Source of the DNA: Jacaranda mimosifolia | Lineage: Eukaryota > Streptophyta > Magnoliopsida > Lamiales > Bignoniaceae | Assembly: GCA_018894105.1 (NCBI GenBank) | Contig: CM032121.1 | Coordinates: 2,233,507-2,297,506 of the forward strand | Direction: 5' to 3' | Length of the DNA: 64,000 bases | Shown: in pieces, positions 35,762 to 46,532 of the stretch | How positions within the stretch are numbered: the stretch's first letter is position 1 | Layout of the letters: the number at the start of each line of letters is the position of its first letter | Notes under the pieces: model-generated | Seen by the model: only the letters and a program-made list of their open reading frames with translations | Databases searched by the model: none | What the model was told of the DNA's origin: nothing | Program-made: the position numbers and the translations under genes

Positions 35762-38700
35762 TTAATTTACCTCTTGTTGTAGAGCATTCAATAGTGTATC
35801 TTGGGATACTTGGTTTTGTGGCTGGACTTGATCTGGTGCCTGTGTTTGATCACTGGCATGCATTCCATTGTCATTACCTTCATCAACCATGGAGAAAATA
35901 TTATGCCAGGCGTTAGCTGCAGCATTTTGCTGAGGGATGTCTGGCAAAGCTCGATCCATTACAAGTGGTTGCTGCAATAAAATTGTAGATTCTTTATTAG
36001 GAAATATTGTAAATAAATTATTTGAATTCGATAATATATATAGTTTTATTTATTTATTTATACACACGCACATCAAGAATCCGTTCAAACTCGAACTCAT
36101 GACCTTCTACATTATGTGGGAAACTTACGCCACTGGGCCACAAGACACTCGGCTATATAGTTGATATTTGTACCTGTTCCAGCGGAATATGAACATTTGA
36201 TGTTGCCATAAACGTTTCCGGTTCAAGAATCATCGGAGAATGTGGGATCGAAAAGTCACTTATATTTGGTGAGATAGAGATGTCGAGTACATTTGATGGC
36301 CCAGGATCCATAACCGGCACCCATTTTGTTTGAAGGAGTAAATCGTTAAATGTGCTTTCATCAACTTCATCACTAAATACACACAAAACCACTTTTTTAT
36401 ATAATTTATAAAATATAAATAATTCGATGATGTCCAAATTTGTCGCCAGACATCAATGGCTCAGTTTTATAAGATATTGTCCCACCAACACACATAGTAA
36501 GAGGAGTTTTGTCTTTATGAAAATACTTTTTGATAAGTGAAAGAATGGTGTATGTATAAGTTATAAATCACTTCAAACACTCTGATTCTTTAATATAAGA
36601 TAAGATTTCAAATATTCAGAACGATTCATCACGTTCGTCATAGCATTAACATGAATGTTATGTTATATTATTCACTTTTAATATATGATCTTAATATAAA
36701 TATAAGAAAAGAATAGAAAGGACACTCGAAAAGTAGGTAATAACAACATAAGTTTACCTGTACAAGGTTATTAAAGGATCAAGTTGCATCAAATTTTTCC
36801 CAGTAGAAATTGGTAAACTAACTTCATTTCCATTGATATTAGAGACAAATGGAAAGGCATCTCGACTCTCCCACTCCATCTAATTAATATAATAATTACA
36901 TTAATATCATCAAAAAATTGCATATTTAAGGAGATTTCTTATGTTAACATGATGTCCTTACTTCAAAATTTTGTTCAGCATATGATGTTGAAGAATTGCC
37001 CAATAATGCATTCTAAATAACAAAAAGAATATTAGCATTTTTTAAAATTTGATAAAAGAAGACAATATTAATGTAATAAATAATGTTTAGGACTAACTTT
37101 TCTGGCGATGATTCTTTCTAATGATTGTTTAATATTTCTCTGGCAGCAAGATAATTGGTGTAAAGAAGGCTCGTGTTCTGGATTCAATTCATAGTCCCTA
37201 CAAATTAAATGAAAAAAAAAAAATCCATAGTTAAATTCACTACAAACTTAATTTACAAAAAATGGAAAAAAAAAAAAAAGAAAGAAAGAAAGAAGAAGAC
37301 ATATTACCAAAGTTTTGCTTCTAACACTTGCGATTCTAGGCCAGCCTTTTTAAGTTGCAATTCAAGATTCTGTTGATGCATAATAAAATACTAACCAAAT
37401 TAAAAGGATTCATAATTTTTGTAAAAATATAACAGAGAGAAATAAGTATGAGAAGATATACGTACCTCAATTCTTGTATCAATGCATTCCAAAAATGGAA
37501 CCCAATATTAGAATTTGATATGCATCAAAATTAAATTATTTTAATGAGATAGTGAATCAGTTATATTTGTGCGTGCGTGCGTGCGTGCCTAACCCATTTA
37601 TGAGATATGAGGAAAAGAAATAATAGTCATTTATGAGAAGTATTTTATCTATATAGTATTTTTATAACATCAACACTCATGAATGATATATCAATTTACA
37701 ACAACGCTACTTATAAAATACAAAACATTTCAAATAGTTCTATATATATATACATATACATATATATATATGATATATGCATGACCCAACTCGCACACTC
37801 ATAAATACTGCCAACCTCATAGTGATATAGGTACAAATTTGTAATATTTTTCAAATATTTTTCCTCCGATTATGGTTCAACCCTTACAAAAGTAAATTTT
37901 AGAGGGTTTTCACTAGGGCAACTCGACTAACATTATTTTATTTCAAGTTTAGTCTTAATCCGATCTGACTGCCTGAAACTATATACCACATCCATATACC
38001 AGACTCAGTACCTCCAAATTAACTGACAACTAATAAAGCCTGTTGGACGACTTCAAATAAATAACAACATTAGATATATGAAACAAAATAAACACACAAA
38101 ATAAGTGTAAATGCAAATTCAAATGCGAGTACACACACAAAGATAAAGGAGGAGGAGACTAACTGCTCGTCCAGAATTCGTAATTTCTTGCTTTCATCCA
38201 TAATGTGATCAAAAAGCCGCAACTTCTCCATTTTGCTCTTCATTCGGACAACATATGCAAAATAAGTGGATTTTGTCCTATTTTGATCTTTATTTATATC
38301 ATAAAAATATTTTACATGCATATACGTATGTAAAATGGGTTTAAACTCAAATTTTATACATATAAATTAAAAAAAAAATTACTCGATCAATTAATTATTG
38401 ACAAAACAGAAACTCCTGCATATGATAAAATATACCTGAACGTTACTCATTTGACTGCATCCCACCAATCACAGGAAGACCAAATACAAAATCACAAACA
38501 AAAACAAAAAAATTAAAAATAATTACCCAAATGATTAAAAAATTGAGAAATTTTGTGAAGAAATTTTAGACAAAAAAAAAAAGTAAGATTAATTACTTCA
38601 ATCTACTTTCTGTTGGTAGATTGACATAATGACTAAGCACATCTTCAATCCTGAAAAAGAAATTAAATTACATTAATATATATATATGTAAAAATTTCTT

Positions 38701-38905
38701 TAGTTCATTGTAGATAGAGAGCTAACTTTTTGTTGCAAAACTTGCTAAGTCGGCCAGAAGGTGAAAATGCCACAAATGCGACATCTGCGTCACAACAAAT
38801 TGCGATTTCATTAGCCTTTTTCATCACACTGCTACGCCGTTTTGAAAACGTCACTTGACATCTGGCTGCTTCTTCTATCTTTTTCATGTCGATTTTTCGA
38901 CCCAT
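35762..38905 (-). CDS. Divergent MIKC*-like MADS-box transcription factor
   Basis: Exons, minus strand: 38905-38727, 38650-38597, 38277-38164, 37472-37466, 37369-37308, 37197-37098, 37012-36962, 36879-36758, 36372-36174 and 35971-35762. They total 1098 nt in unbroken phase, 365 aa. Residues 1-60 form a MADS domain (MGRKIDMKKIEEAARCQVTF, SKRRSSVMKKANEIAICCDA, FSPSGRLSKF) with unusual substitutions. The following KIEDVLSHYVNLP and LEAKLWDYELNPEHEPSL-type coiled-coil region with QSLERIIARK resemble the MIKC*/AGL66-AGL104 group, which acts in pollen development. The C-terminus is Gln/Asn-rich. The 7-nt exon keeps the frame but is predicted by phase only; the third exon's acceptor has a weak pyrimidine tract. 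Function is inferred from family; a recent divergent copy or early decay is possible. Confidence 0.75.
36043..36155 (-). mobile_element. tRNA-derived SINE copy in MADS intron
   Basis: On the minus strand: GTGGCCCAGTGGCGTAAG (box A), then GGTCATGAGTTCGAGTTTGA containing box B GAGTTCGAG, then GATGTGCGTGTGTATAAATA and an (AAAT)n tail. This is a typical plant SINE layout. It fills more than half of the 202-bp intron between the last two MADS exons. Confidence 0.75.
37565..37589. repeat. GTGC tetranucleotide repeat in MADS intron
   Basis: About five GTGC(G) repeats lie in the large intron between the predicted third exon and the microexon. They are low complexity and probably variable in length. 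Confidence 0.85.
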
Positions 38906-38983
38906 TTTTGTTCTGTAAGTTGCTTTTTGGTTTCAAATATGAAAGGATGAATAAAAAAGATTTAAGGGTTGTGTGCCCAAAAG

Positions 38984-38996
38984 GCCTATTTATAAG
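38984..38996 (-). promoter_or_regulatory. TATA box of the MADS gene
   Basis: The minus strand reads TTATAAATAGGCC, a near-consensus TATA box, about 85 bases upstream of the start codon at 38905. It leaves a short leader and supports the chosen start. Confidence 0.6.
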
Positions 38997-39028
38997 CCTT
39001 GGGAGCTTTGTGGTGTAAATTAGTTTGA

Positions 39029-39370
39029 AATCACCAAGATTATTATCTTTTTGATACAGTCACGAAGTATGCAAGATCTTATAATGATTATTAGTTAATT
39101 GAGAATTTGAATAGAAAATCTATTCATAATCGATACAAAAATCTACTCAAAATGGATAAATTTTTTCTTGAATTCTATCTTGTGAGACAAGAGCTCTCGA
39201 AATCACCAAGATTACTATTTTTTTAATACAGTCAAGAAGTATACAATATCATATAATGATTATTAGTTTATTGAGAATTTGAGTAGGAAATCTATTCATA
39301 ATCGATAAAAAAATCTACAGAAAATCGATAAAATTTTTCTTGAATTCTATCTTGTGAGACAAGAGCTCAT
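39029..39370. repeat. Tandem duplication, about 171-bp unit, two copies
   Basis: Copy 1 (39029-39199) and copy 2 (39200-39370) both start AAATCACCAAGATTA, continue ATACAGTCA and TATAATGATTATTAGTT, and end TTGAATTCTATCTTGTGAGA CAAGAGCTC. The array abuts the MADS promoter and leads into the degenerate minisatellite. Confidence 0.85.
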
Positions 39371-40240
39371 AGTAAAGGAGCTTAGGTGGAAAATTTAATC
39401 ATAATTAATGAGCTTTTAGAGATGAACTCATAATCAATGAGGTTGAATATAAATACCCTCATAATCAACAATATAAGTAAGAAATATGCTCATAATTAAG
39501 AAATTTGAGAATGAAACAGCTGTTTACAATCAATGTGCTCAATTCAAGAAATTTGCTTATAATCTATATTAAGCTGATGTAGAAATTCTATTCATAATCA
39601 ATGAGATTAAATAGAAAATCACTCATAATTGATAAATTCATACAAAAAATTTGTCCCTAATCAATAAACATATAACAAATTTATTCATAATGATGAGCTT
39701 GTGTAGAAAATCCACTCTTAATCGGTGGACTTTTCATGAATTCTAGCTTGCATGCAACCAGCTCATAAGAGAAACGTCTTCTCGTCATAAATAAGCTAAG
39801 GTGTGAAATCCATGTATAACTAATGAATTTCCATAAGAAATTAATTGACTCATAATTAATGAGTTTAAATAGAAAATCTACTCACAATCAATAAGATTAA
39901 ATACAAATATACCTCATAATCAATGACTTTGAATAAAAAAATACCTGCTTAGAATCAATAAGCTCGAGTATAGAATATACGTTCAAAGTCATAAGTTTAA
40001 GTAAGAAAATGCTCATGATTACGAAGTTAAATAAAATTTTGCTTGTAATCGATGGACTTGTATAAAAAAAATAAAAACACACAATTAATAAGTCCAATTG
40101 TTTAGATAGAAAATTCATTCATCATGAACGAACTCGAAATAAAATTTGTTCATAATCAATAAGTAGAAAACATTTGTCCAAAATTACTAAACTTAAGTAA
40201 AAAGTAAAGTCGAAACACATTTGATCTAAAATTACTTGAA
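39371..40240. repeat. Degenerate minisatellite, unit about 35-45 bp
   Basis: Variants of CTCATAATCAATGAG recur more than 20 times over this stretch and its left neighbour, e.g. near 39428, 39459, 39588, 39616, 39849, 39881, 39911, 39949 and 40149. Each is followed by sequence like TTAAATAGAAAATCTA. The core is an imperfect palindrome. It lies immediately upstream of the MADS gene, between it and the TRAPPC12-like gene. Confidence 0.8.
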
Positions 40241-40264
40241 GATTATTGTACATTACTTCCATTT

Positions 40265-40405
40265 CGAAATAGATATTCCCTTATCTGGTCTTGTTTTTCA
40301 TTTTAGATTTATACACAATCAGCTAGTATTCGTCAGGGCTCGAACACCAAACTTCACACATATAAGTGTAAGAACAAGTTATTGGACCAATTGACCACTA
40401 GACAA
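40265..40405 (-). mobile_element. tRNA-derived SINE copy
   Basis: Minus strand: TGTCTAGTGGTCAATTGGTCC (box A) then GGTGTTCGAGCCC, a nearly perfect box B, then CTGATTGTGTATAAATC and A-rich sequence. It is more diverged from the copies at 27741 and 36043 and may be a different subfamily. Confidence 0.65.
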
Positions 40406-40680
40406 TTAATGTTCTCTTACCAGTTAATCTCATTAATTTTTGACATATAGTAACAAATAATCCAATCAATTTATTTAAAACTATTTGGACATAATCAAAT
40501 TATATGACAATGTTCAAACCTTTTGAGTCTGTTAATCTTCCAAGGCCCAAGAAACAATTGAAACTCTGTGGGCCAACTTAGAATCATAAGCCCACTGTGT
40601 AGTCCAAGTACATTAAGCCCAAAAGGAGTCAACAAAGAGTTGCATTTGAGACCAACGGCGTACAATAGCTTTCCTCCGCC

Positions 40681-41814
40681 ATGGACACGCCTGAGTCACC
40701 ACCACAACCAGCAAACTCTTCCTCGACCACCACCGGCACCGCCGTCGACATGGCGGATGACCCACTGTCTAGCCCATACGCGTCTCTGAACTCTCACTGC
40801 CACGACCTCTCCACCCTGCAGGACCTCGCTTGCCGCGGCGCGTGGCGCACAATACTCGACAAGGTGGCGCGTTCACGCTCACTTTCTCTCCTCTCCAAGC
40901 CCCACGAGCACCTAATTTACCTAACTTTCAACCTCCTCTCCCTCGTCAAGCTCCGCCGCTACTCCGAGGCGCAGCAAGAGCTCCAAACTCTAGATGACGA
41001 TCTTGAATCCAAGCAATATTTATTCGAATCATATCCGGATCATTACCCAAATCATAAACCCGGATCCATGGTCCCGTTTGCTCTCCGCTGGTTGCACGCT
41101 CACTTGCCTTTTACCCTCGGTGACCGGCAATCATCCCTCGATCGCCTCTACTCTCTCCTGCATTTCATCCGCGATAAAAAGTTGGCCCAAAATCGTGATT
41201 CAATCAGTGAAGTTTCGCTAGCCCTTTGGAAGAAGCGTGAGTCGTTTGTAATTAATACAATTATAAGTCATCATTTGAGTCAGAAGGAGTTTAGGGTATG
41301 TCTGTCGTTGTTGAAGGCGGAAATAAGCAAAAATGAGGACCCTTTAATGGTGTCGAAGTTGGGCTACGTGCAAATGCAATATGGTGATTTGGATGGAGCA
41401 AAGCGGAATTTTGAAGTGGTGGAAAAGGCAGTGGGGGGAAGCGAGAGTGCGGATGTGGGGTTGAAGAATTTGGTGAGTAGGAATAAGGCACTGATGTATT
41501 TGGTGGGGAAGGATTATGTGTCAGCTGTGAGGGAGTATGAGGAGTGTATAGAGAGGGATGGATCAGATGTTGTGGCAATTAATAATAAAGCTCTTTGTTT
41601 GATGTATTTGAGGGACCTATCGGATTCGATTAAGGTGTTGGAGAGTGCATTGGAGAGGGTTCCGACCATGGCTTTGAACGAGACGCTCGTGGTGAATTTG
41701 TGCAGTATGTATGAGTTGGCATATGTGAACCATGCAGATATAAAGAAGACTCTTAGTACTTGGATCGGGAGAGTGGCTCCTGATGACTTTGATGCTTCAT
41801 GTACCAGAATATGA
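40681..41814 (+). CDS. TRAPPC12-like TPR protein
   Basis: Intronless, 377 aa, starting at an ATG in a good context (GCCATGG). It resembles the C-terminal tetratricopeptide part of trafficking protein particle complex subunit 12, a tethering factor in secretory membrane traffic. Diagnostic stretches are DLACRGAWRTILDKVARSRS, HEHLIYLTFNLLSLVKLRRY, MVPFALRWLHAHLPFTLGD and the TPR region (about residues 215-345) with LGYVQMQYGDLDGAKRNFEV, YVSAVREYEECIERD and VVAINNKALCLMYLRDLSDS. It ends with NLCSMYELAYVNHADIKKTL. The Ser/Thr/Pro-rich first 30 residues are probably disordered. Plant members are shorter than the animal protein, so nothing is missing. The 5' half is GC-rich compared with the surroundings. 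The identity is from recall of the family. Confidence 0.85.
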   Translation: MDTPESPPQPANSSSTTTGTAVDMADDPLSSPYASLNSHCHDLSTLQDLACRGAWRTILDKVARSRSLSLLSKPHEHLIYLTFNLLSLVKLRRYSEAQQELQTLDDDLESKQYLFESYPDHYPNHKPGSMVPFALRWLHAHLPFTLGDRQSSLDRLYSLLHFIRDKKLAQNRDSISEVSLALWKKRESFVINTIISHHLSQKEFRVCLSLLKAEISKNEDPLMVSKLGYVQMQYGDLDGAKRNFEVVEKAVGGSESADVGLKNLVSRNKALMYLVGKDYVSAVREYEECIERDGSDVVAINNKALCLMYLRDLSDSIKVLESALERVPTMALNETLVVNLCSMYELAYVNHADIKKTLSTWIGRVAPDDFDASCTRI

Positions 41815-43537
41815 GGTAAAACTTCTTTGAAATGTAATGGCTTGTGGGATTTGATATGCTTCGCTATTGTTTCTGTTGTGGAAATGAAGTCTTCTATCTC
41901 AGATTGCTAGTTCTTATGGGCAATGATGGCTATTTCTTGGCTAATTATCTTCTTTATGGGACAAATATACTATTATTCAAATGTTCATTTCTTAAGATAT
42001 GACAAGTGCTTAGTTAGTAAAGGATTATATATGGTCTGGCAAATTCTCTGAGGCACAAGAATTTGGTGGGGTTTTTAATGTCTTCAAGTACCAAGTTGAC
42101 TATGAGATTCAATGGGGTCACAAGTGATGTTTGTTACCACATTGGTGTGGTTTTCATGCATTTGTTATATTGCAGTTATTAATTCAGAGATTTGAATTAT
42201 ATGCACCTAAATCTGTTTCCAAATTTTATACATGATGCCTGAATCTGACCGTTCTCCATAATGCTTCTTCTTAAGAAAACTAGTAGTTCAAGAAACTTTA
42301 TGGTGCGGCAAATACTGAATCTAAGGATTATGTGCCATCATTTTGCTGCTTGTTGGAGCCTTTGCTTTTATCTCTAAGGTCTCATGCACTATCCCCTCTT
42401 TAACCTTGTCAGTATATGGCATACGATAGTCAGTTTTAATATTACCATCGGGACCCCGGACTGTTAGCCAAGCATCATCTAGATAACTGCAGGATATACA
42501 CGAGCTTGGAAGTTTAGACTTTTTTGCATAAATTATTGGAACTGTTATTCTTTTTGCCTAATTTAGTTCCATCTTTATTTTCCTAGAGTTATTACCAAAG
42601 ATAGAGCTTTACTTGGGGAATGTCCTTATATTTTTAGGCTCTATGCCTATGTCTAATTCGTGGTTAAACCAAATAAGAGTTTTTTCATGGTGTTTTTAAC
42701 TAATGTTTACAATTTGAAGAGGTGAAGGCATATGGATTTACAATGGCTGCATGCCTGGAGTGAAATATGTTATTCCAAGTCAATTGTGACAACTTATGCA
42801 TATAAATAATAAGGTTTCATAGGGATGTCTTCCCGCTTCCTCTTGGAGGAGCAAAATTTTTTTAAAAGCTCAAATTCTTTTTTCTGGCTCGAAAAAAGGG
42901 AACCCCTGACAGTTACCTTGGTTTTTGACGGATGTTTTGCTACTGCTGATGTGTGACAGAAGTGTAGTTAAGGGAAGAAAAGTTCAGGCAATGCCCTGTG
43001 CAATTGCATCAGGCAAAACAGATTTAGGAATACATTGTGTATCCTACTGAAGTCTTTTCATTTATGATGCCCATCAATGAATCCTGCCTCCAGGATACTC
43101 GCAAATCATAATAGCAAAACATCATTCCCCTGTAGTTCGTTGGGCCCATGTTTTCTTGACAGCATCATGGTCTACTTGGAAAGCTAGAATAGAAGAAACC
43201 TCTGATGATAACTCTGCAATCAGTTGAGAGACTGTCCTTTAAATTAAGTGATTTCCCTTACACCCGCAAAAAGCCTCCCAAATATGTAAGACTAAGCAGA
43301 TTGTCATTCCCATCCATTCGACTAATCTGGAGCTCGGAGGTTGTAAATTACATACTGATGCCAGTTTTTGCCAAGTAAGATAGTGCAGCAGCAAGGGGAA
43401 TTTTGAGCTGTGATATTGTTAAAGGGATGATAGGTTTTAGCTCTCACTTGGGTAGTTGCACAATCACCACTATATAACTACTTTGGCTTGGAGATGGACT
43501 TCATTAGCTTGGGGATATTTGATTCCCAAATCCCAAG

Positions 43538-44193
43538 CATGGTTTAAAAAGCGGGACCGGACCGGCCGGTGAACAGGTCTGGTTTTTTTAAAAAATTGAA
43601 AAAATCAAAAAATGACAAATTTTGTTAAAACCATTCAGAACTGGCCGGTTGGACCGGTGAACCGCACTGGAGCGATTTTTTCATTTAATTTTTTTAATGA
43701 AATTATTATTTTTTTTTTTATTATTTTTTTGTCTAAGTACAAAATTTGAAGACTAAGGTACACCTCATAAGCTGTCTAAAAGTTAAAAAAAAAAAAAAAA
43801 AACTTTGGTTTTGAGTTTAGACTTTAGAATTAACTCACATACTCTCAACTTTAAAATTTAAACTTAAGATATTTAAATTGTAGTAATCATTTATACTATA
43901 AATTGTGAAATTTGGGTTGTGACGTTAGACAATATCATTTAAGCTCTTTATATTTTATATTTTGGCATTTTATTAATTTTTAAGTATATATAATATAAAT
44001 ATAAATATGTATAACATATAAATATACAAATATATAAATTTTTAAATAATATATAATATGAATATATATATTTCGTAATTATGACGTTGCAGTTCAATCG
44101 CGGTTCAATTACGGTCTGACCAACTGTTGAACAGGTGAACTGTGAACCGATAAATTTTTCGGTTCAATGAACGGTCCGGTTTTTCGAACATTG
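43538..44193. mobile_element. hAT-like non-autonomous element
   Basis: Left end CATGGTTTAAAAAGCGGGAC; reverse complement of the right end CAATGTTCGAAAAACCGGAC. Flanks ATCCCAAG (43530-43537) and ATCCCGGG (44194-44201) match at 6 of 8 positions, fitting a decayed 8-bp hAT duplication. The ends are rich in ACCGG/CCGGT motifs and the middle is AT-rich and non-coding. Confidence 0.65.
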
Positions 44194-45030
44194 ATCCCGG
44201 GCTAGAAGTGGGAATTGGAAGTCCATAGTGGTTTTGCAACTTATCCACAATTTAGATGCTAGAATTATCTAGGCTACAAGATGAGTTGAGCTTATTCACG
44301 AGTTGAGGGAGATGGCTCAAGTTAGGCTTGGATTGACCTTATTGAGTTTTAACTTTCTTGAAGGCAAATAAGTTTTGGCTTGCGAGCAGGCTGATGGGCT
44401 TTTATCTTTTTTATTATTACAATATTTTTGTCTTATTCTACAATCAATTAATGATCTAATGGTGTAATTATGATATTGTTATTCTTTTAAATAACAATTA
44501 ATAATGATAATAATAAGTTAAATAGAGCAATCCAGGAACTGTTTATCAAACTAAGGTATTTAGACATACCATATCCAATCCACCTAAGTTATAAAGTCGA
44601 GCATGCAATGCTTGGGTATTGTTTTGATGAAGAACAGAAGTGGGCTGTTGCATGGCTGACTTCTACATAATTTTCTTTTTAAAAAACCAAACGAGATCCG
44701 CAATTGCAGGTATGTGGCCGAGATTTCCATTTTGGAGTGGTGGAACTATCCTATTAGCATGTTGTTTCATAGGATGTCTTGTTTCCCTACAATTTTTAGC
44801 AGCAGAGCAGATGCTACATTTCTTACATGAAAAAACATTGTTAACTTCTGTGATGGGCATTATGCAGTAGAATGCAATTCTCCTAATGTCATCAGCGTTG
44901 TAATTTTCTTCTGATAGCATCTGTAGCATCTATATTTCTTCATGACTCCTTGTGTGCAAGTCTGGATACTGCTTTGACCACGGAATACTCCAATCTCATT
45001 TACAACCAGTATTGCTAACAAAGAACATAT

Positions 45031-45126
45031 TGCTAATTATTTGTGAGAAAGACAATTCTTATTGGGGTACATTCGTTCTGCTAATTATTTGTGAGAAAGA
45101 CTATTCTTATTGGGGTACATTCTTTT
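45031..45126. repeat. Tandem duplication, 48-bp unit, two copies
   Basis: TGCTAATTATTTGTGAGAAA begins at 45031 and 45079, each followed by GACxATTCTTATTGGGGTAC ATTC. The two copies differ at very few positions, so the event is recent. Confidence 0.9.
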
Positions 45127-45777
45127 TGACCTTCTTTTATGTTTCATTTTTGGTCAATATTTTGCGAGTTGTCCAACCAGGAAGGCTTTTAAGTTGCATA
45201 GTTGTATTAACTGGTTATGCAGATTCTGTGCCACAGAGTTCAAGCAATTTAGGAGCATATTGAATCTTCATCTGATCTGACATTGTTTACCAACCAAAGA
45301 CACTACCTGAGGACTCTAATGCAAATTTCCAGATGAACCTTTATTCTTGTGGGCTGGATGATCAGATTAGATTTGTGGTATATTTCTTTAATTCTTTCTT
45401 ATTAGATATCTCAGGGGATATTTGGAGCAAGTTCTCTTCTCTGAGTGGAGGAATGAACTTTTCTTGCCATAAGCAATTGTATGTGTTGAAGAACATTAAT
45501 GTTGCCAGGATTTGGATGATGTATTACAATTTATTCTTGTGTAATTCTTACAAGATTACAAACACTGACTTCCATGCAATTTCAACTATTTGTATACAGT
45601 GAAGTCCCATCATGTGACAAAAAAGAATTGTTGGACAACAGGTACTTGGAGATTAAGGTTGAATAGAATTCTTGGTTTAGAAGTGATATGATTCTGTATA
45701 CTTTTGTATATTAGAATTGGGATGTCCTGGTCTAGAAAGAGTAGTAATCATGTAATTGATTCTTATAAATAAGAACG

Positions 45778-45779
<2 letters not shown>

Positions 45780-45823
<44 letters not shown>
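45780..45823. repeat. (ATT)n microsatellite
   Basis: About 14 uninterrupted ATT units. It is likely polymorphic between individuals. Confidence 0.95.
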
Positions 45824-46103
45824 TGAGGCTTGTGATACTCGTGAGATTCGTTGGATTTGTTTTCACTTATGAGTGGAGCAATATAGAGACGTTTAAAATG
45901 TGTTTTTTCCATAACTTTAAAGCAATTGGATAGGAAAATTTTGTTTGAAATTTGGATATAAATTTAAATTATATCTTATACTGATGAATTTCTCTAATAG
46001 TGGAAGACGAAATTTTTTTAGGATTTAGAAAGATTTCTTTGTACCCCATAAAAATGATATTAGGAGTTTTGAATCATTGAATTACAATGTTAGAATAGAC
46101 TTA

Positions 46104-46532
46104 GAGGATGCTTGAGTGAACATATAATCTTTTTAAAACATCTTATAAGATTTCTTAGAGTTTATAAGAGCTATAAGGTGGATTAAGTTTTTGATAAATT
46201 CTTTTTTTTTTTTTCAATTAAAAAAAGGACTTTTTAAGGTCATAATATCTTATAACTAAATTAAAGTGGTTGGTAATTAAATCTTATTACCTAAAAAAAC
46301 AAGAAGTTTCTAACTCATTATTTTTAAGGTTTTAATAAAAAAAAATTAGTTTTAAACATATTAATTATAAAATTGTCCTTACTAATATTTAATAAACTCT
46401 AAAATCTTATCTTATTCAAAGACTTTAATAATTTATTTTTGTAGAATATGTTAGCATTTAATGAGCTCTAAAAGCATTTTATAAGATGAAGGAACTTATA
46501 AGATTTTTTAAATAAATATAGAAACACCTTTC
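46104..46532. mobile_element. Diverged MITE related to the one at 731
   Basis: The left end TTAGAGGATGCTTGAGTGAA and the reverse complement of the right end (GAAAGGTGTTTCTATATTTA) recall the 731-1087 element. So do repeated CTTATAAGAT motifs and the ATTTTTTAAATAAA context. The inverted repeat is poorly preserved and the ends are approximate. Confidence 0.45.

Noticed and set aside
36061..40411. tRNA genes suggested by box A and box B matches
   Set aside because: The segments do not fold as tRNAs and carry SINE-type 3' tails, so they were called SINEs.
44640..45602. Several frames of 76-103 codons in the spacer after the TRAPPC12-like gene
   Set aside because: No recognisable domain, opposite-strand overlaps, and one is produced by the 48-bp tandem duplication.
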